Assembly: GCA_905250025.1 (NCBI GenBank)
Contig: CAJNOJ010000215.1
Span: 62,001-126,000 of the forward strand
Reading direction: 5' to 3'
DNA from: Adineta ricciae
Lineage: Eukaryota > Rotifera > Eurotatoria > Adinetida > Adinetidae
DNA: 64,000 bases
How positions within the stretch are numbered: position 1 is the stretch's first letter; every line of letters begins with the position of its first letter. Both the position numbers and the translations under genes were made by a program. The notes beneath the pieces are model-generated. The model was not told where the DNA came from and ran no database searches. It worked only from the letters and a program-made list of their open reading frames with translations. Of this stretch, positions 50,148-60,809 are shown one piece after another.

Positions 50148-51667
50148 ATGCATCCACAAATATATAACAACCATACAGAAGATGGTTCATCTTCGACATT
50201 TTCTTTAAGTACAACAACGAATAATACGACTAATAACAACGCCAGCAACAATAATAGTACTAGCGGTGCAAATAATGGTCAAGATGGATCGACAATTGAA
50301 AGCAATCATTCATCACCTGTTTGGCCAATTCCATCGACATCGTCATCATCTATAGCAATCCCAGTTAATACAAGCAATGGCTCACATCCACTGGCCAACC
50401 CAGATTTGTTTTCTCCGGAACCATATTCAGTAGCAGCCATGGCTGTTTCACGCTACGCTGATGATCTCTATATGAATTGTTATTCGACAAAAATGAACTC
50501 ACTCTTACTAGCACAAGCAGCTACCAATAAATTAAATGATCCAGCGAATTCATACAATCGTAAGAAAAGATTCTGAATAGAAAAATCAGGCTGAGCTTTC
50601 TTTTTATCTTTCGTAGCTTATTGTTATCCATTCGATGAACCACGTGAATGTGTCAATTGTGGTGCAGCTGCGTCACCACAAAATACGCGTTGGAGTAAAG
50701 ACGGTAGCGGTTTTAATCTTTGTAACAAATGTGGCATCTATTCATCTCGTACGCCTAAAATGTCTTCGAATTCAGCGATTTATTCGACTTCTACTAATCC
50801 CAACGATCGAAATATTCGAAAAAGTGTACGTATATATCACAAAAGAAAACTGAGAAGAGAAAAACTTTTATTCTGTTTCTTTTTTCGTAGGGAGTTCTCC
50901 ATCGTTCAGGTAATCAGTGCGCGAATTGTTGTACAACGGACACAACTTTATGGAGACGAAATGCCAGCGGAGAAAGTGTTTGTAATGCTTGTGGTCTTTA
51001 TTATAAATTACACGGGGTAATGCCTTTCTTTTTTCATACATCACACTCAGACTCATATTTGATTTTACATAGGTTAACCGACCATTGACATTAAAGAAAG
51101 ATGGTATACAAACACGTAAACGTAAATCAAAAAAAGATAAATCACCCAAAACCATCGATGTTACACTTTTGAATAAGAACAGCCGTATGTCAACACAAAT
51201 TTCTCTGTCAATTTCATCTTCTTTTTGGAATCTTCTTTGTAGGACGAACGTCGCCAACTATGTCCGAAGCAGCCGCATGTTCATCTGAACACCATCAAGC
51301 ATCCAATCTAGATTTATCACCACCACCTCAATTATCACAAACAATGCCAATATCTTCAGCAAACTATACAAACGGTTGTACACCTGATAACTTATTATTT
51401 TCATATGAAACATCGAATCCTCATCATCATCTTTATAACAATTACTATGCTCCATCGCCACCTATTAAACAACTTACCTCACAATTTGATTATCATCATC
51501 ATCAACAACAACATCCGCACCATCATCATCAGCAACAACAACAACATCAATCACATTATTATCAAGGTCATGCTGCTGCACTCTTCACTAAAGTAAAACA
51601 CGAAAGTCAATCGCTGTTTCCACCCAATGATAATTCATGGATTGGACAAACAAATTTTGGTGTATGA
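50148..51667 (+). CDS. GATA transcription factor with altered N-finger
   Basis: Five exons in phase, 50148-50559, 50617-50825, 50891-51016, 51073-51184 and 51243-51667, 427 residues. The C-finger [31 protein letters not shown] and the tail [11 protein letters not shown] are canonical. The N-finger region starts with [10 protein letters not shown] but has 20 rather than 17 residues between cysteine pairs, NKC in place of NAC, and lacks the usual basic NRP segment, so it probably does not bind DNA or FOG-type partners normally. The intron after YYKLHG matches the upstream GATA gene. A pyrimidine tract plus AG (ttttcattctag) lies 9 bases before the ATG; the frame is open upstream to 50079 but this looks like leader. 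Confidence 0.9.
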
Positions 51668-52034
51668 CAGAAATAAGAATTATTTACAAATACGTTTTCT
51701 TTTTCTCTTCTATTCATTGGTTTTTCGTGTTTGTTTAAGAGTCTCATGTCAGATATGCATTTTTCTTTTTCTTCTTCTACTTCTTCTGTACAGCTTTTGG
51801 CTTGTTTTCTTCTTTTTCTTTCTTTTCTTCGCTTTGTCTTCTTCTATTTTTTGTATAACAACAAAATACACGCAAAAATCATTGTTCAATGATTATCGAG
51901 TACTTTGTTTATTTTATGAGGTTTAGTTTCATTCGAAAAGATAATCTCAACAACACAATTTCAACGATCGGTTAGGTGTACATGTATAAGCAATCGTTTT
52001 ATTTTTATATTCAATGAAGAAACAGTCACAAGGT
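51668..52034. other. Short intergenic stretch between convergent genes
   Basis: Pyrimidine-rich 3' flanks of the GATA gene and of the minus-strand neuropeptide gene. Nothing else seen. Confidence 0.6.
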
Positions 52035-52451
52035 CTAACCAAATTTCGGTATTCCAGCAAATGCCGATGTAAATGCCCGTTTGCCAAATTTGGGATAACC
52101 ATGAAATAATCGAGAAAGTAAACGCTTGTGCTTCTTTTCATCATATTCCTCGATTGGTTTGTGATTTTCAATATCATCGGCGGCAGATGCAGCAGCACTA
52201 CAGCTACCGTACAAAGCGCATAGTATTCGTAGATAATAAGCTTCGTTGTGTTCGTTAGCCATGGATTTTTCAATACTAGAATCCGATTCATTGGCTTCTT
52301 TGCTATTCGATGGATCGTGACGTTCGTTGAGTAGTAATGCTAATTCTTCGTCATTTGGACTGGGATCTGATGATGTTACATATGAGGTGTAACAGAACAG
52401 TTCGAGAAGAATAAGAATGAAAATGAAACGGTAAAAAAAGTGATAAAACAT
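52035..52451 (-). CDS. Neuropeptide precursor with two PKF-amide peptides
   Basis: Single open frame of 138 residues. Residues 1-28 form a signal peptide with a hydrophobic core (FIFILILLELF). An acidic spacer follows, with two cysteines six apart (Cys78, Cys84). The end is a textbook neuropeptide layout: Lys-Arg at 109-110, the 12-mer LLSRLFHGYPKF, then Gly-Lys-Arg (amidation plus cleavage), the 12-mer AFTSAFAGIPKF, and a final Gly directly before the stop. Both predicted peptides are 12 residues and share F-x-G-x-P-K-F-amide. I do not recognise this as a named family; it has the general style of RF/F-amides. Expected to be secreted from neurons and act on G-protein-coupled receptors. The gene lies tail to tail with the second GATA gene. 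Confidence 0.85.
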   Translation of the reverse strand: MFYHFFYRFIFILILLELFCYTSYVTSSDPSPNDEELALLLNERHDPSNSKEANESDSSIEKSMANEHNEAYYLRILCALYGSCSAAASAADDIENHKPIEEYDEKKHKRLLSRLFHGYPKFGKRAFTSAFAGIPKFG

Positions 52452-54792
52452 GTCAATCTAAAAGAAAAATTCCCTTCTGTAAAGTCAGTAAACTAGTTAC
52501 AATCGTGTTTCTAGCCTGGTTTCGTCTGGTATCTGTGCGATAGTCTTGCTGTTAGTCTAAAATAGAATACAAATGACTAGTTTTTCTCGTTCAGTTCATT
52601 GTTGATCAAATTATTTCTATGAGCATGCCGGTTAAAAATAACTACATCGACTAGATATGATCTGGTCGCTGTGCTTTCTCAGCTATATATAAATTGATTA
52701 AATATTTTGTTATTGACAAAAGAAAAAAAAAATCTAATTACATTAGAAAGACTGTCAGAGAGAAAAGATAATAATATTATCGATGGATAATACAGAATAA
52801 ATATGAGAAATGTAATTGAGATGCTCTAAACAGAAACTGTCTACGTCAGAGAGGTAAATCAAAATCTAATTTATCGTCTAGGGTACAAATCAATAAATCT
52901 TTACTAGATAAATTTGAAAAAACCGTACATAGATGATTTGCGCTTAACTATCAATACACACTTGCAGTACTTCTTAACCTTCTTTAAGTATTTTCTCGAA
53001 ATAGCATAGATGTTGAAAATATCACATGATGGTTAGGTAATGGGAATGATCTCCGGGGGTTCACAGTGATGTATCATGCTTAGCATGTCGAAGAATCATA
53101 TAAAAAAATAGATGAGGGTGTTCTTAAACTGGACTACGCTCATGTATTAATATATCGAACTGGTTTCTCTACACTAATACACACGATTAGGCTGAAGAGC
53201 ATTCTTTGAATTAACATAGCAATGATAGACGAGATTGTCGAAGATGCAGAAATGACTATATGAGTTACTTGTACTTTCCAAGAGTAATTCTATTAGTAGA
53301 AACGACTAAAATGTAAATACTCGTCTTTTTCCGATAAGAAAACACTTCCTATTAACTTAAACTTATGTATAATTGTGTTTTCTTAACAAGAAAAAATTCT
53401 GTTCCTTATGTAATTAAACAAGAATCTTTCTGTAGATCTACGAAGAAGAAACAAGTAGAAAAACAAGCCAGAAGTGTCGTTTGTTTACGTCAGACAACTC
53501 TTTTAAAAGTTACTTAAATTTGTCAATTGACAAAACAGCATCAAGTCAATAAATACTATGAATTATATTCTATTTGTATTTTCATCTCTCTAGACTATCT
53601 AACGATAAGTAAAAGGATAGAAGAAATCGAGCCCTCAACGAGAATTCATTTGAAGCTGCTAGTGCACATTAAATAAACTCTGTTATGTCAAGATCAGAAG
53701 TGTTTTTTTATATATGATTGTAGGTTTCTTGCATCTCCGGAATGTTTCTCTGCTAGCTGAATAACAATCGCTTTGATAATGTAGGAAATCTGCGATGTAT
53801 AATAAGTCGTAAATGTTGTCAAAAGTTCAACAATATCTATTCGATATTAAAGAAACGGCTTACAAAAATTTTTCCACATTTCTGAAAATTTCAATGTTTG
53901 TGAAGATATCTATAGACAGAAAGATGACGATATTCTCCTAGATAGGTGATTATCTGCTCTGTAAATCTTAATAAACAATGTGTGTTGAGCATTTGAAACT
54001 CGGGTATTATCACGACATGACGTGATATTAAGATTCTGAAGTCATGCGGAATTGTGAAAGTCAGTGGGAGAGAGTAGATGCCCATCATTAGTGAAAAATG
54101 AATAGAAACGGTGCCTCGATTCCGTGCGAAGAATAATATATTCGCAGCTCGTTAAATATTAGAATCTTAAAAGACGCGACCATAATTGCTACTTTGAAAA
54201 GGGTTACTTTGATCTTGTTTGAACAAAACGATTTCGGATTACGCTAAATTACATAGCATTACAGAGGAATGATCATGTCAAACCGTTTATTTAAACTCCT
54301 GATGAAATAGTATACGAATTAACGACAAGGAACAGGTAGATTGTGACTGTAATTTGATAGGGGGAAACATGTATGATTTGTCAGCAAAGCGATTGCTGTT
54401 TATCTACTTTCGATGGTTCATTGTCGATGATCGCTATGGTATATTGAAGCTTTCTCTTACAGAAAACTCAGTTTTTATTCGACCGTCTCCTCGTTGATTA
54501 CAACTGCAAGAGTATTTTCCGGTCGATAATGTCACGAATCGGATAAGAAAACCTAATCCATATATGTTGTTTTTGTCCATCAGGTCCATTTCCATGCATC
54601 CATCTTTCAGAATTCTTCTGCCGATTAGTTTCTTTCATGTGTACAAGGTTTCCTAATGTATCACTGTCAATCGTTTCTAATTAATCAAAAAGATAAGCAC
54701 TGTTTATGATTTCATTTACTGAAATGTAAATGAATCATATTATTTTCTTCTTTTTTGTCGAAACAAAAAACATTGATAGCATGAAAAAAGAT
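52452..54792. other. Gene-poor stretch
   Basis: About 2.3 kb of AT-rich DNA with no supported gene, upstream of the neuropeptide gene and downstream of BUD23. It may include the neuropeptide promoter and 5' exons. No repeats or RNA genes recognised. Confidence 0.65.
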
Positions 54793-56193
54793 TCAAAACG
54801 GTTTTGGTCGTCGGCGGGCCGTATACTTTGAATCTGGTCGTACTTCTCTAGAATGTAAATAGGAAAATTTGTCATTAATCCTCTTATTTCTTTTTCAATC
54901 ATTCATGATCCTACCTTCCTTTGTTTCTCCAACGATCTTTTTTCTCCAAAATCCACGTTCGACTCTTCTTCAATGATTTACCGCGAAGATCTTTGTATCG
55001 TTGTCTAGGAAACTCTTCGATTCTCGATTTTCATAAAAATTTCTGTTCTACGTTACCGTTCTCTATCGAAACGTGCTTGTGTTGGAACATCCTCGGTACC
55101 TTCTTCTCCAGTAAGTCCTTTCGGTAGTTGTTGAATTTGACCACCAGCAAACAAACACAAAAACATCCTTTAGACGAAATTAAATATAATAAGACATTCA
55201 TTATCGTTTATGAAATACTTTTTCGCTCGAGTACTATTGGGATAGTCAACAACGAGACCACCAGTAAAGCCAGCTTTCATTGCTTGTTGTGTGATCATAT
55301 CAACCTAACAAACAGAAGTATGAACGTCTTAGTAAAATACGGAAAATAGACCTTACATGGGTAGGTGTTTCCGGATAGAACTGAAGTACCGCACGTGCTC
55401 CACGAGCCTGAAGAAAAATCATGAAACAATACTCAAAATAGAAGTTTGACTTGTAATTACTAAACAACTGTAGAGTGTTGAAAAGAATTTATACAATCTT
55501 TTCACGGGATTGTGACAACTTTTATCAGCTTGACATAACCATTGTAATGCTGAGATACTAAAATAACGAACATTTCGTATTTCTACCTTTTGAACTCATT
55601 TGACTGTTCCATACCTTATCGCACCATCGAACGATCCTGCACGGAATGGCATACCATAACCAATATCGCCTAGGACGAGTTCACCTTCAACTTCTCGTTC
55701 TTGTGCTACATCTACATAGGAAAAGTAAAAAAGAACGAAACCGTCTAAATTACTCATGTGAATGAAATACTAACCTAACATTGCAGTAGATATATCTAAT
55801 CCAAACCATTGATGGCCCAGTTCAGTTAGTACTTCTCCACTTAAACCAGAACCACAGCTAAAGAAGAGGATATTTAATAGAGATCAACAAATAATTAGGT
55901 ATTCGTGCCCAATATCGAGTACTAAACAAGATTCTTCGTCGGGTAAATTGAGTAACTCAATAGCACGTTCAGATAATTTCGTTTGTACATCGATAATATG
56001 TGTACTAAAACGAAAAATGTTGTTTGTTTCGAATTTAGAATCGACTGCAATCTACTTTTGCGAATATTTTCGGGCTTCTTCTTCATTGTAAAACTAAAAA
56101 TTTCAAAATAAACACGATACATTTCTTTCTAATTATTCAACTTCGTCATACAATGTCCGGTGGACCTTGATGTTCTGGTCGTTTAGATGCCAT
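54793..56193 (-). CDS. BUD23: BUD23, 18S rRNA (guanine-N7)-methyltransferase
   Basis: Multi-exon minus-strand gene starting [14 protein letters not shown] and ending [17 protein letters not shown]. The first half is a Rossmann methyltransferase: [23 protein letters not shown] (motif I, split by an intron), [30 protein letters not shown] and SISALQWLC. Then [17 protein letters not shown] and a basic C-terminal tail [17 protein letters not shown]. These match the whole length of the human enzyme, which methylates a guanine of 18S rRNA (G1639 in human) with TRMT112 and helps small-subunit export. Spacing fits about nine small exons. The intron at 55858-55908 has GC instead of GT at its donor (see findings). 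Confidence 0.92.
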
Positions 56194-56957
56194 TAATAAA
56201 TTTGTGAACTAAACTGTATTACAATGAAAATCGACTTTCCGTTCGTTACTTTACGAGTGTATTTTATTGGAGAAGAGAAACAAACAATGTAGGAATAAAA
56301 GCGACAGATGACACTGTATAACAATCTACGAAATCATATACGTTACATAGAGATTTTCTTAAATCTGAGTAAATCTGTACTCAAACAAAGGTTATGACAT
56401 AGAAGAGAGTACTTGAGGGTGAGAAATTCATGATATTCTCTCGCTGAAACGAAGTGAACTCGAGTGCATTCTCTCCGCAACATCTCGTGAAGAAAATACT
56501 CATTTCTATAAAACGAAATGTTGGATTCGATAGGATGCCTCATCATTTACCAAATGTTTTTCTATCAAAAATAATCACTATGGTCACATCTCGAAACATC
56601 GGACGCTCAAGATCAGGTAAATTTGATCCAATGATCGAATTTGCTTTTATTATTATCATTACAACTATATATCAAAAAAGGATTTGAGATACATAATTAC
56701 CTAGAGTACCTTCAGTGCATCGATACTGAATGAATAGATATTTCCTTTTCGTCACGATCAAGTAGAGCTACTTTATAAAATTGTTTCTTCTTTCTACTAA
56801 TTAGTTCACTTTTGATAGTATTCATCGAAGTACTACTTGAAGAAAATTGTTTTGCTACCACGGTCTCTGCTAGCAAGCTAGAACATATAAGTACAGTGTG
56901 TTTGTGAAGAATTTGCAACAGATAAATTTTAAGATATACTATCGAAAGAACTTAACA
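56194..56957. other. Intergenic stretch
   Basis: Upstream flank shared by BUD23 (minus) and the small secreted peptide gene (plus). No further gene seen. Confidence 0.55.
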
Positions 56958-57249
56958 ATGGGACTAAGTATAATCGAATGAGAATGTTTTTCTTTGAAAT
57001 CTACTCTTGATATTTTTAGTGTATGTGCTTGCTCTTGTCGTCCTTTTCGCAATGACATTTAACAATGCTTTTTCAAATGCATCGCCATCCTCTTTAGAGA
57101 TTGACTCTTTGGTAAATGTTGTCAAATCGAGGATGATACGTCGGGAAGAATACGATCCATATGGTTTCAATTCCATTTTGAGTCGATATTACAAACGTTC
57201 AAAATTCGATGAGATTACAGTTCCAGATGAACTTAACTTCTTCGAATAA
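56958..57249 (+). CDS. Small secreted peptide precursor, candidate neuropeptide
   Basis: Two exons proposed: 56958-56967 (10 nt, ATG GGA CTA A) and 57020-57249, joined by a 52-bp GT-AG intron. The result is 79 residues. Residues 1-24 form a strong signal peptide (MYVLALVVLFAMTF core). A spacer is followed by Arg-Arg at 44-45, the 16-mer EEYDPYGFNSILSRYY, Lys-Arg at 62-63, and an acidic C-terminal segment. There is no glycine for amidation. The layout is that of a one-peptide prohormone. I recognise no family. The first exon is very short, so the start could be elsewhere; the second exon's frame and signal-like sequence are the firm part. Confidence 0.5.
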
Positions 57250-58459
57250 ATCTCCGATGAAAAGTTCTCTCTTCTTATTAATAAGAATCTTTTTAAATAA
57301 AAAAAAAACCTCAGCAAAACATTTTCAATCATAGGTTTCCTTCTCAAATAAGAGATTTCGCATTGATGGCTAATAAATACCGCAGATGGAAAATCGATAG
57401 TAATATACATCAATTCGTTTTCTTCTTTGTATGGACATAGACATTACTGTCAAAGTTTTTCCAAGCAAAGGACCATGTGGTGGAAAAAAGAAAGAAAGAT
57501 TTTATAAGTACGCATATTTGGTGCGTTGACTTGCTAAGAAATTGTTTTTTCTCTTGTCTCAATTAGCAATTTCATTTCAAAAGAAAACGGAGCGATTGAT
57601 TCTTGACATTTGAAAAGATGTGCACTTTGAAATTCTTAACCCAAAGATAATATTATACTGATCGGTTCATTTTTCACTATTATATAATAGATTGATGGTG
57701 AGAATGAATAGTTTATATGTGAGGTATTCGAAACAAATCACGACACATGTTTCATTCAGTTGTTTCGCATCCTTGCCATAACTAATAACGAGAAAAAAAG
57801 AGGTGTACAACTCATCGACACAACCATAAAACGACCGACGTCACTCGATCGCCTATGCACACACGCGCGAGTCAATCAATTCATTAAAAATCACACGGCA
57901 CAATGATACCAACAGAGATCGATTTTCATCGAGAGTGACGAAACAGAAAAGGAATACAATTCTAACCAATCAATTTTTAAGGTCAACAGTGATTGTCATT
58001 AGAATAGACAACGCATATGTTTGCTCATTTGTTTGATGAACAATCGGTAGATAACACAAAAGATGGCACAAGAAAACAAGTCATTAGGATTGGACAAGGG
58101 TCAATGCGATGGGAATACAAACGTCAGGTTGTCTTACCCCCGTAAGCGTTGACAAACATACTTCAATTAATCTCTCTTCTATGTATACAAATAAAACTTG
58201 ACGTACATATCCATCGTTTATTCTTGTCAACTATCCTCATTGATAGTATGGGAAAAATTAGAAGAGTGCAGATTGCAAATTTTTCAATGTATATATATTT
58301 ATAAGTAAAGAGAGAAGACAAAAACGAGAGAAAGAGAAAAGACAACAATACAAGCGCGAAAAAAGGAAAAAAAAAGAGAACTTGGAAATGTAAATGGAAA
58401 GAAATAGTTTGATTTAAATTTTGAGTTTCATTTCTTCTAGTTTTTTCTTTTGTAAGAGT
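57250..58459. other. Intergenic stretch
   Basis: AT-rich, no gene supported. The segment before 58460 holds the 3' untranslated region of the basonuclin gene. Confidence 0.6.
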
Positions 58460-60809
58460 CTATGATACAAGTTCTTCGTCTACTCTTTCGTCTTCTGGTT
58501 GATCGTCGATCGATGAAGACATGTTCGATGAAATATTATCATCTTCATCATCTAGATATAAATTAACTTGTGATTGATGTTTACCATCAGATATAATTGG
58601 ACCAGTTGTATGATAACGATGAGACATTGCATTTGGTCTTGGTAAATGTAATTTCGGATTTGGATTAGCTGAATGGCGATTTCGTGAACGACGTGAGGAG
58701 AACATCATTGTACAGCCAGGCGTGGTGCAACGATGCATTTCACGTAGATGTACAGCCGAGAAATGGATTTTGAGCGCACCTTTGTCACAGAATGTTTTCA
58801 TACAAACATTACATTGAACACGTTTTTTCCCATGTGGACTGATCAAAATACGTTGTTCACTTAATGAAAGACGCTTACGTGCTGCTGGAGTTGTTGTCGA
58901 TGAATGATTTGAATTGTTGTTGTTGTTAATATTGTTGTTATTATTTGTTAAACTACTTGTTGATGACAAAGAACTATCGGATATTCGTGCAATTGATTCG
59001 GTTGATGCTGGTAATTCTGATGGTGAACGCGATGTTGTTGAGAGATTCAACGGAGAACAAAGGCGTTTACGTTTGTTGGAACTTTTTCTTTCAATTACAT
59101 TATTGTTTATTTCAGGTAAATCGTAATGTTTACCGTTGATTTCTTCGTTTGCTGATGGAACTGAAAGTGAGGGAAGACTCGATGCAGCTGCAGCAGCAGC
59201 GGCGGCGGCAGCGGCAGCAGCTGCTGTTGGTAAAAGATTATTTCCGATGCGACGAAAGTCATAATTCATCATTAGAGGATTCGATAGTTGTGCCATTAGA
59301 AGATTCATCATTTGTAAATCTGTTGAAGGCCATGGTGATGGAAATGGAAATGGTCCAGGTGGACGAAGTAAAAGATTTGCTGGTGTAGCCGATGATATTG
59401 TTGGTGGTGGCAGAGGTAGCAACGAAGGAGCAGCTGAAAGAGCTGCTGATGGAACACGCATTGGTTTTGATTCTGTTGCTGAAGGTGATGGTGAACGACC
59501 ATTCGATGATGGACAGTGCGGAGAGCTACGTTGTTGTTGTTGTTGGGCTACTTGGAGAAAGTATTGGGCAAGTAAACGAGTTGATTCAAAGCGGAGAAAT
59601 TGGGGTAATAAATATTGATCTTCTTCATCGGACGATGGCATTATTAAATTGAAATTTGATGAAGAATTATTGAAACTCTAGATAGAAAGAAGAAGAAATA
59701 ACAACGATAATTAACATTGAATTGATAATTTTCATCGAGAGAAGAAAATATTGAAGTTACATAGTCGACACTTGACACATTTGTGATCAAACCTTACGTT
59801 GTTCTATTGAAGGTGTCGGTAGTCAAATAGAACAGCTCATCGACAAGTATATAATAAATACGGTGCGTACAAAGATCAATCGATTGCATGACATTCGATG
59901 TCGGGTATCCTTCATGATTACACTTATCGTATTCTGGTTTCTATCATAAAAAGACGATGCAATTTCAAAAATGACAAATCCCAGAGAAAAAAAAATGGAA
60001 CGACGACTCTAAACCATCATTCTGATGAGATTTTTTTTTGTTCTAACGTCTAGAAGTACTACTTGAAATGGTCACAAGTTCAAGGGTGAATGTCGATTGA
60101 TATGGTACATATCGAAGGTCCAGAGAAGAAGAAGAAGAAATTATCCGGTTCATTGACAAATAATTCTCTCGATCGCGAGATTGTTCGTCAATGGACAAAG
60201 AAGAAAAAAAACTAAGGATCATATTTCATCTCTTCGTAATTGAGTTCACATTAGTCAAAGCATAAGAGCGAAGGAGAGTGAAGATTGATTTCTTTCGGTC
60301 AATATAGAAACAAAAAAAAGCTGGTGTTCATTCTGGTACAACGTGTCTGGACACAGATAGAAAAGTAGAAAATTTTCATTGATCAATAATTCAAATCATA
60401 CATACATGTTCTCTATAGGATTTTTCATAGTCGTCAATAGACCATTTTAATGATTTTAAAATATTATCTCGTTCGGCTTGAGTTAATGTATCTAATATAT
60501 GGTCAAGTAAAATTTTTATGCGTGGAGAAATAACCGTTGTACCATATAAACAAAGTGTGCATAATTCATAGATATGTTCAGCAGTTAAATGTTTAATAAC
60601 ATCATCAGTATCCAATTCGTTCAGATTGACAACTAGATGAGGAAAACAGAGACAAATCTCAGGTTAGGAGATCTTCTGATTTGAACAAACTTACCATGGT
60701 TGACAAAACTATGTTTACATTCGTCACACGAACGTACTGATAGGTTACAACTATTCCCCGGAAAGAACTGTTCACATTGACAATCAGCAATGTTACACTT
60801 TAATACAGT
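58460..60809 (-). CDS. BNC: Basonuclin/disconnected-family zinc-finger protein (5' end not found)
   Basis: Three minus-strand exons in phase: 60809-60695, 60632-60406 and 59677-58460. The first gives a cysteine-rich module (C..C.C ... [14 protein letters not shown]) like the basonuclin head. The second gives [19 protein letters not shown], then [17 protein letters not shown], the conserved basonuclin helical region. The third has [15 protein letters not shown], long Ser/Pro/Ala/Asn-rich tracts (a 15-residue Ala run near 59195), and one pair of C2H2 fingers [19 protein letters not shown] and [21 protein letters not shown] ending [11 protein letters not shown], diagnostic of basonuclin/disco. 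Vertebrate basonuclins have three finger pairs; here only one is seen, as in shorter invertebrate members. The family regulates epithelial and neural development. The start codon lies in an unplaced upstream exon. Confidence 0.92.

Noticed and set aside
59149..59652. Plus-strand frames opposite the basonuclin last exon
   Set aside because: Complement of Gln/Ala/Pro repeats of the real gene.
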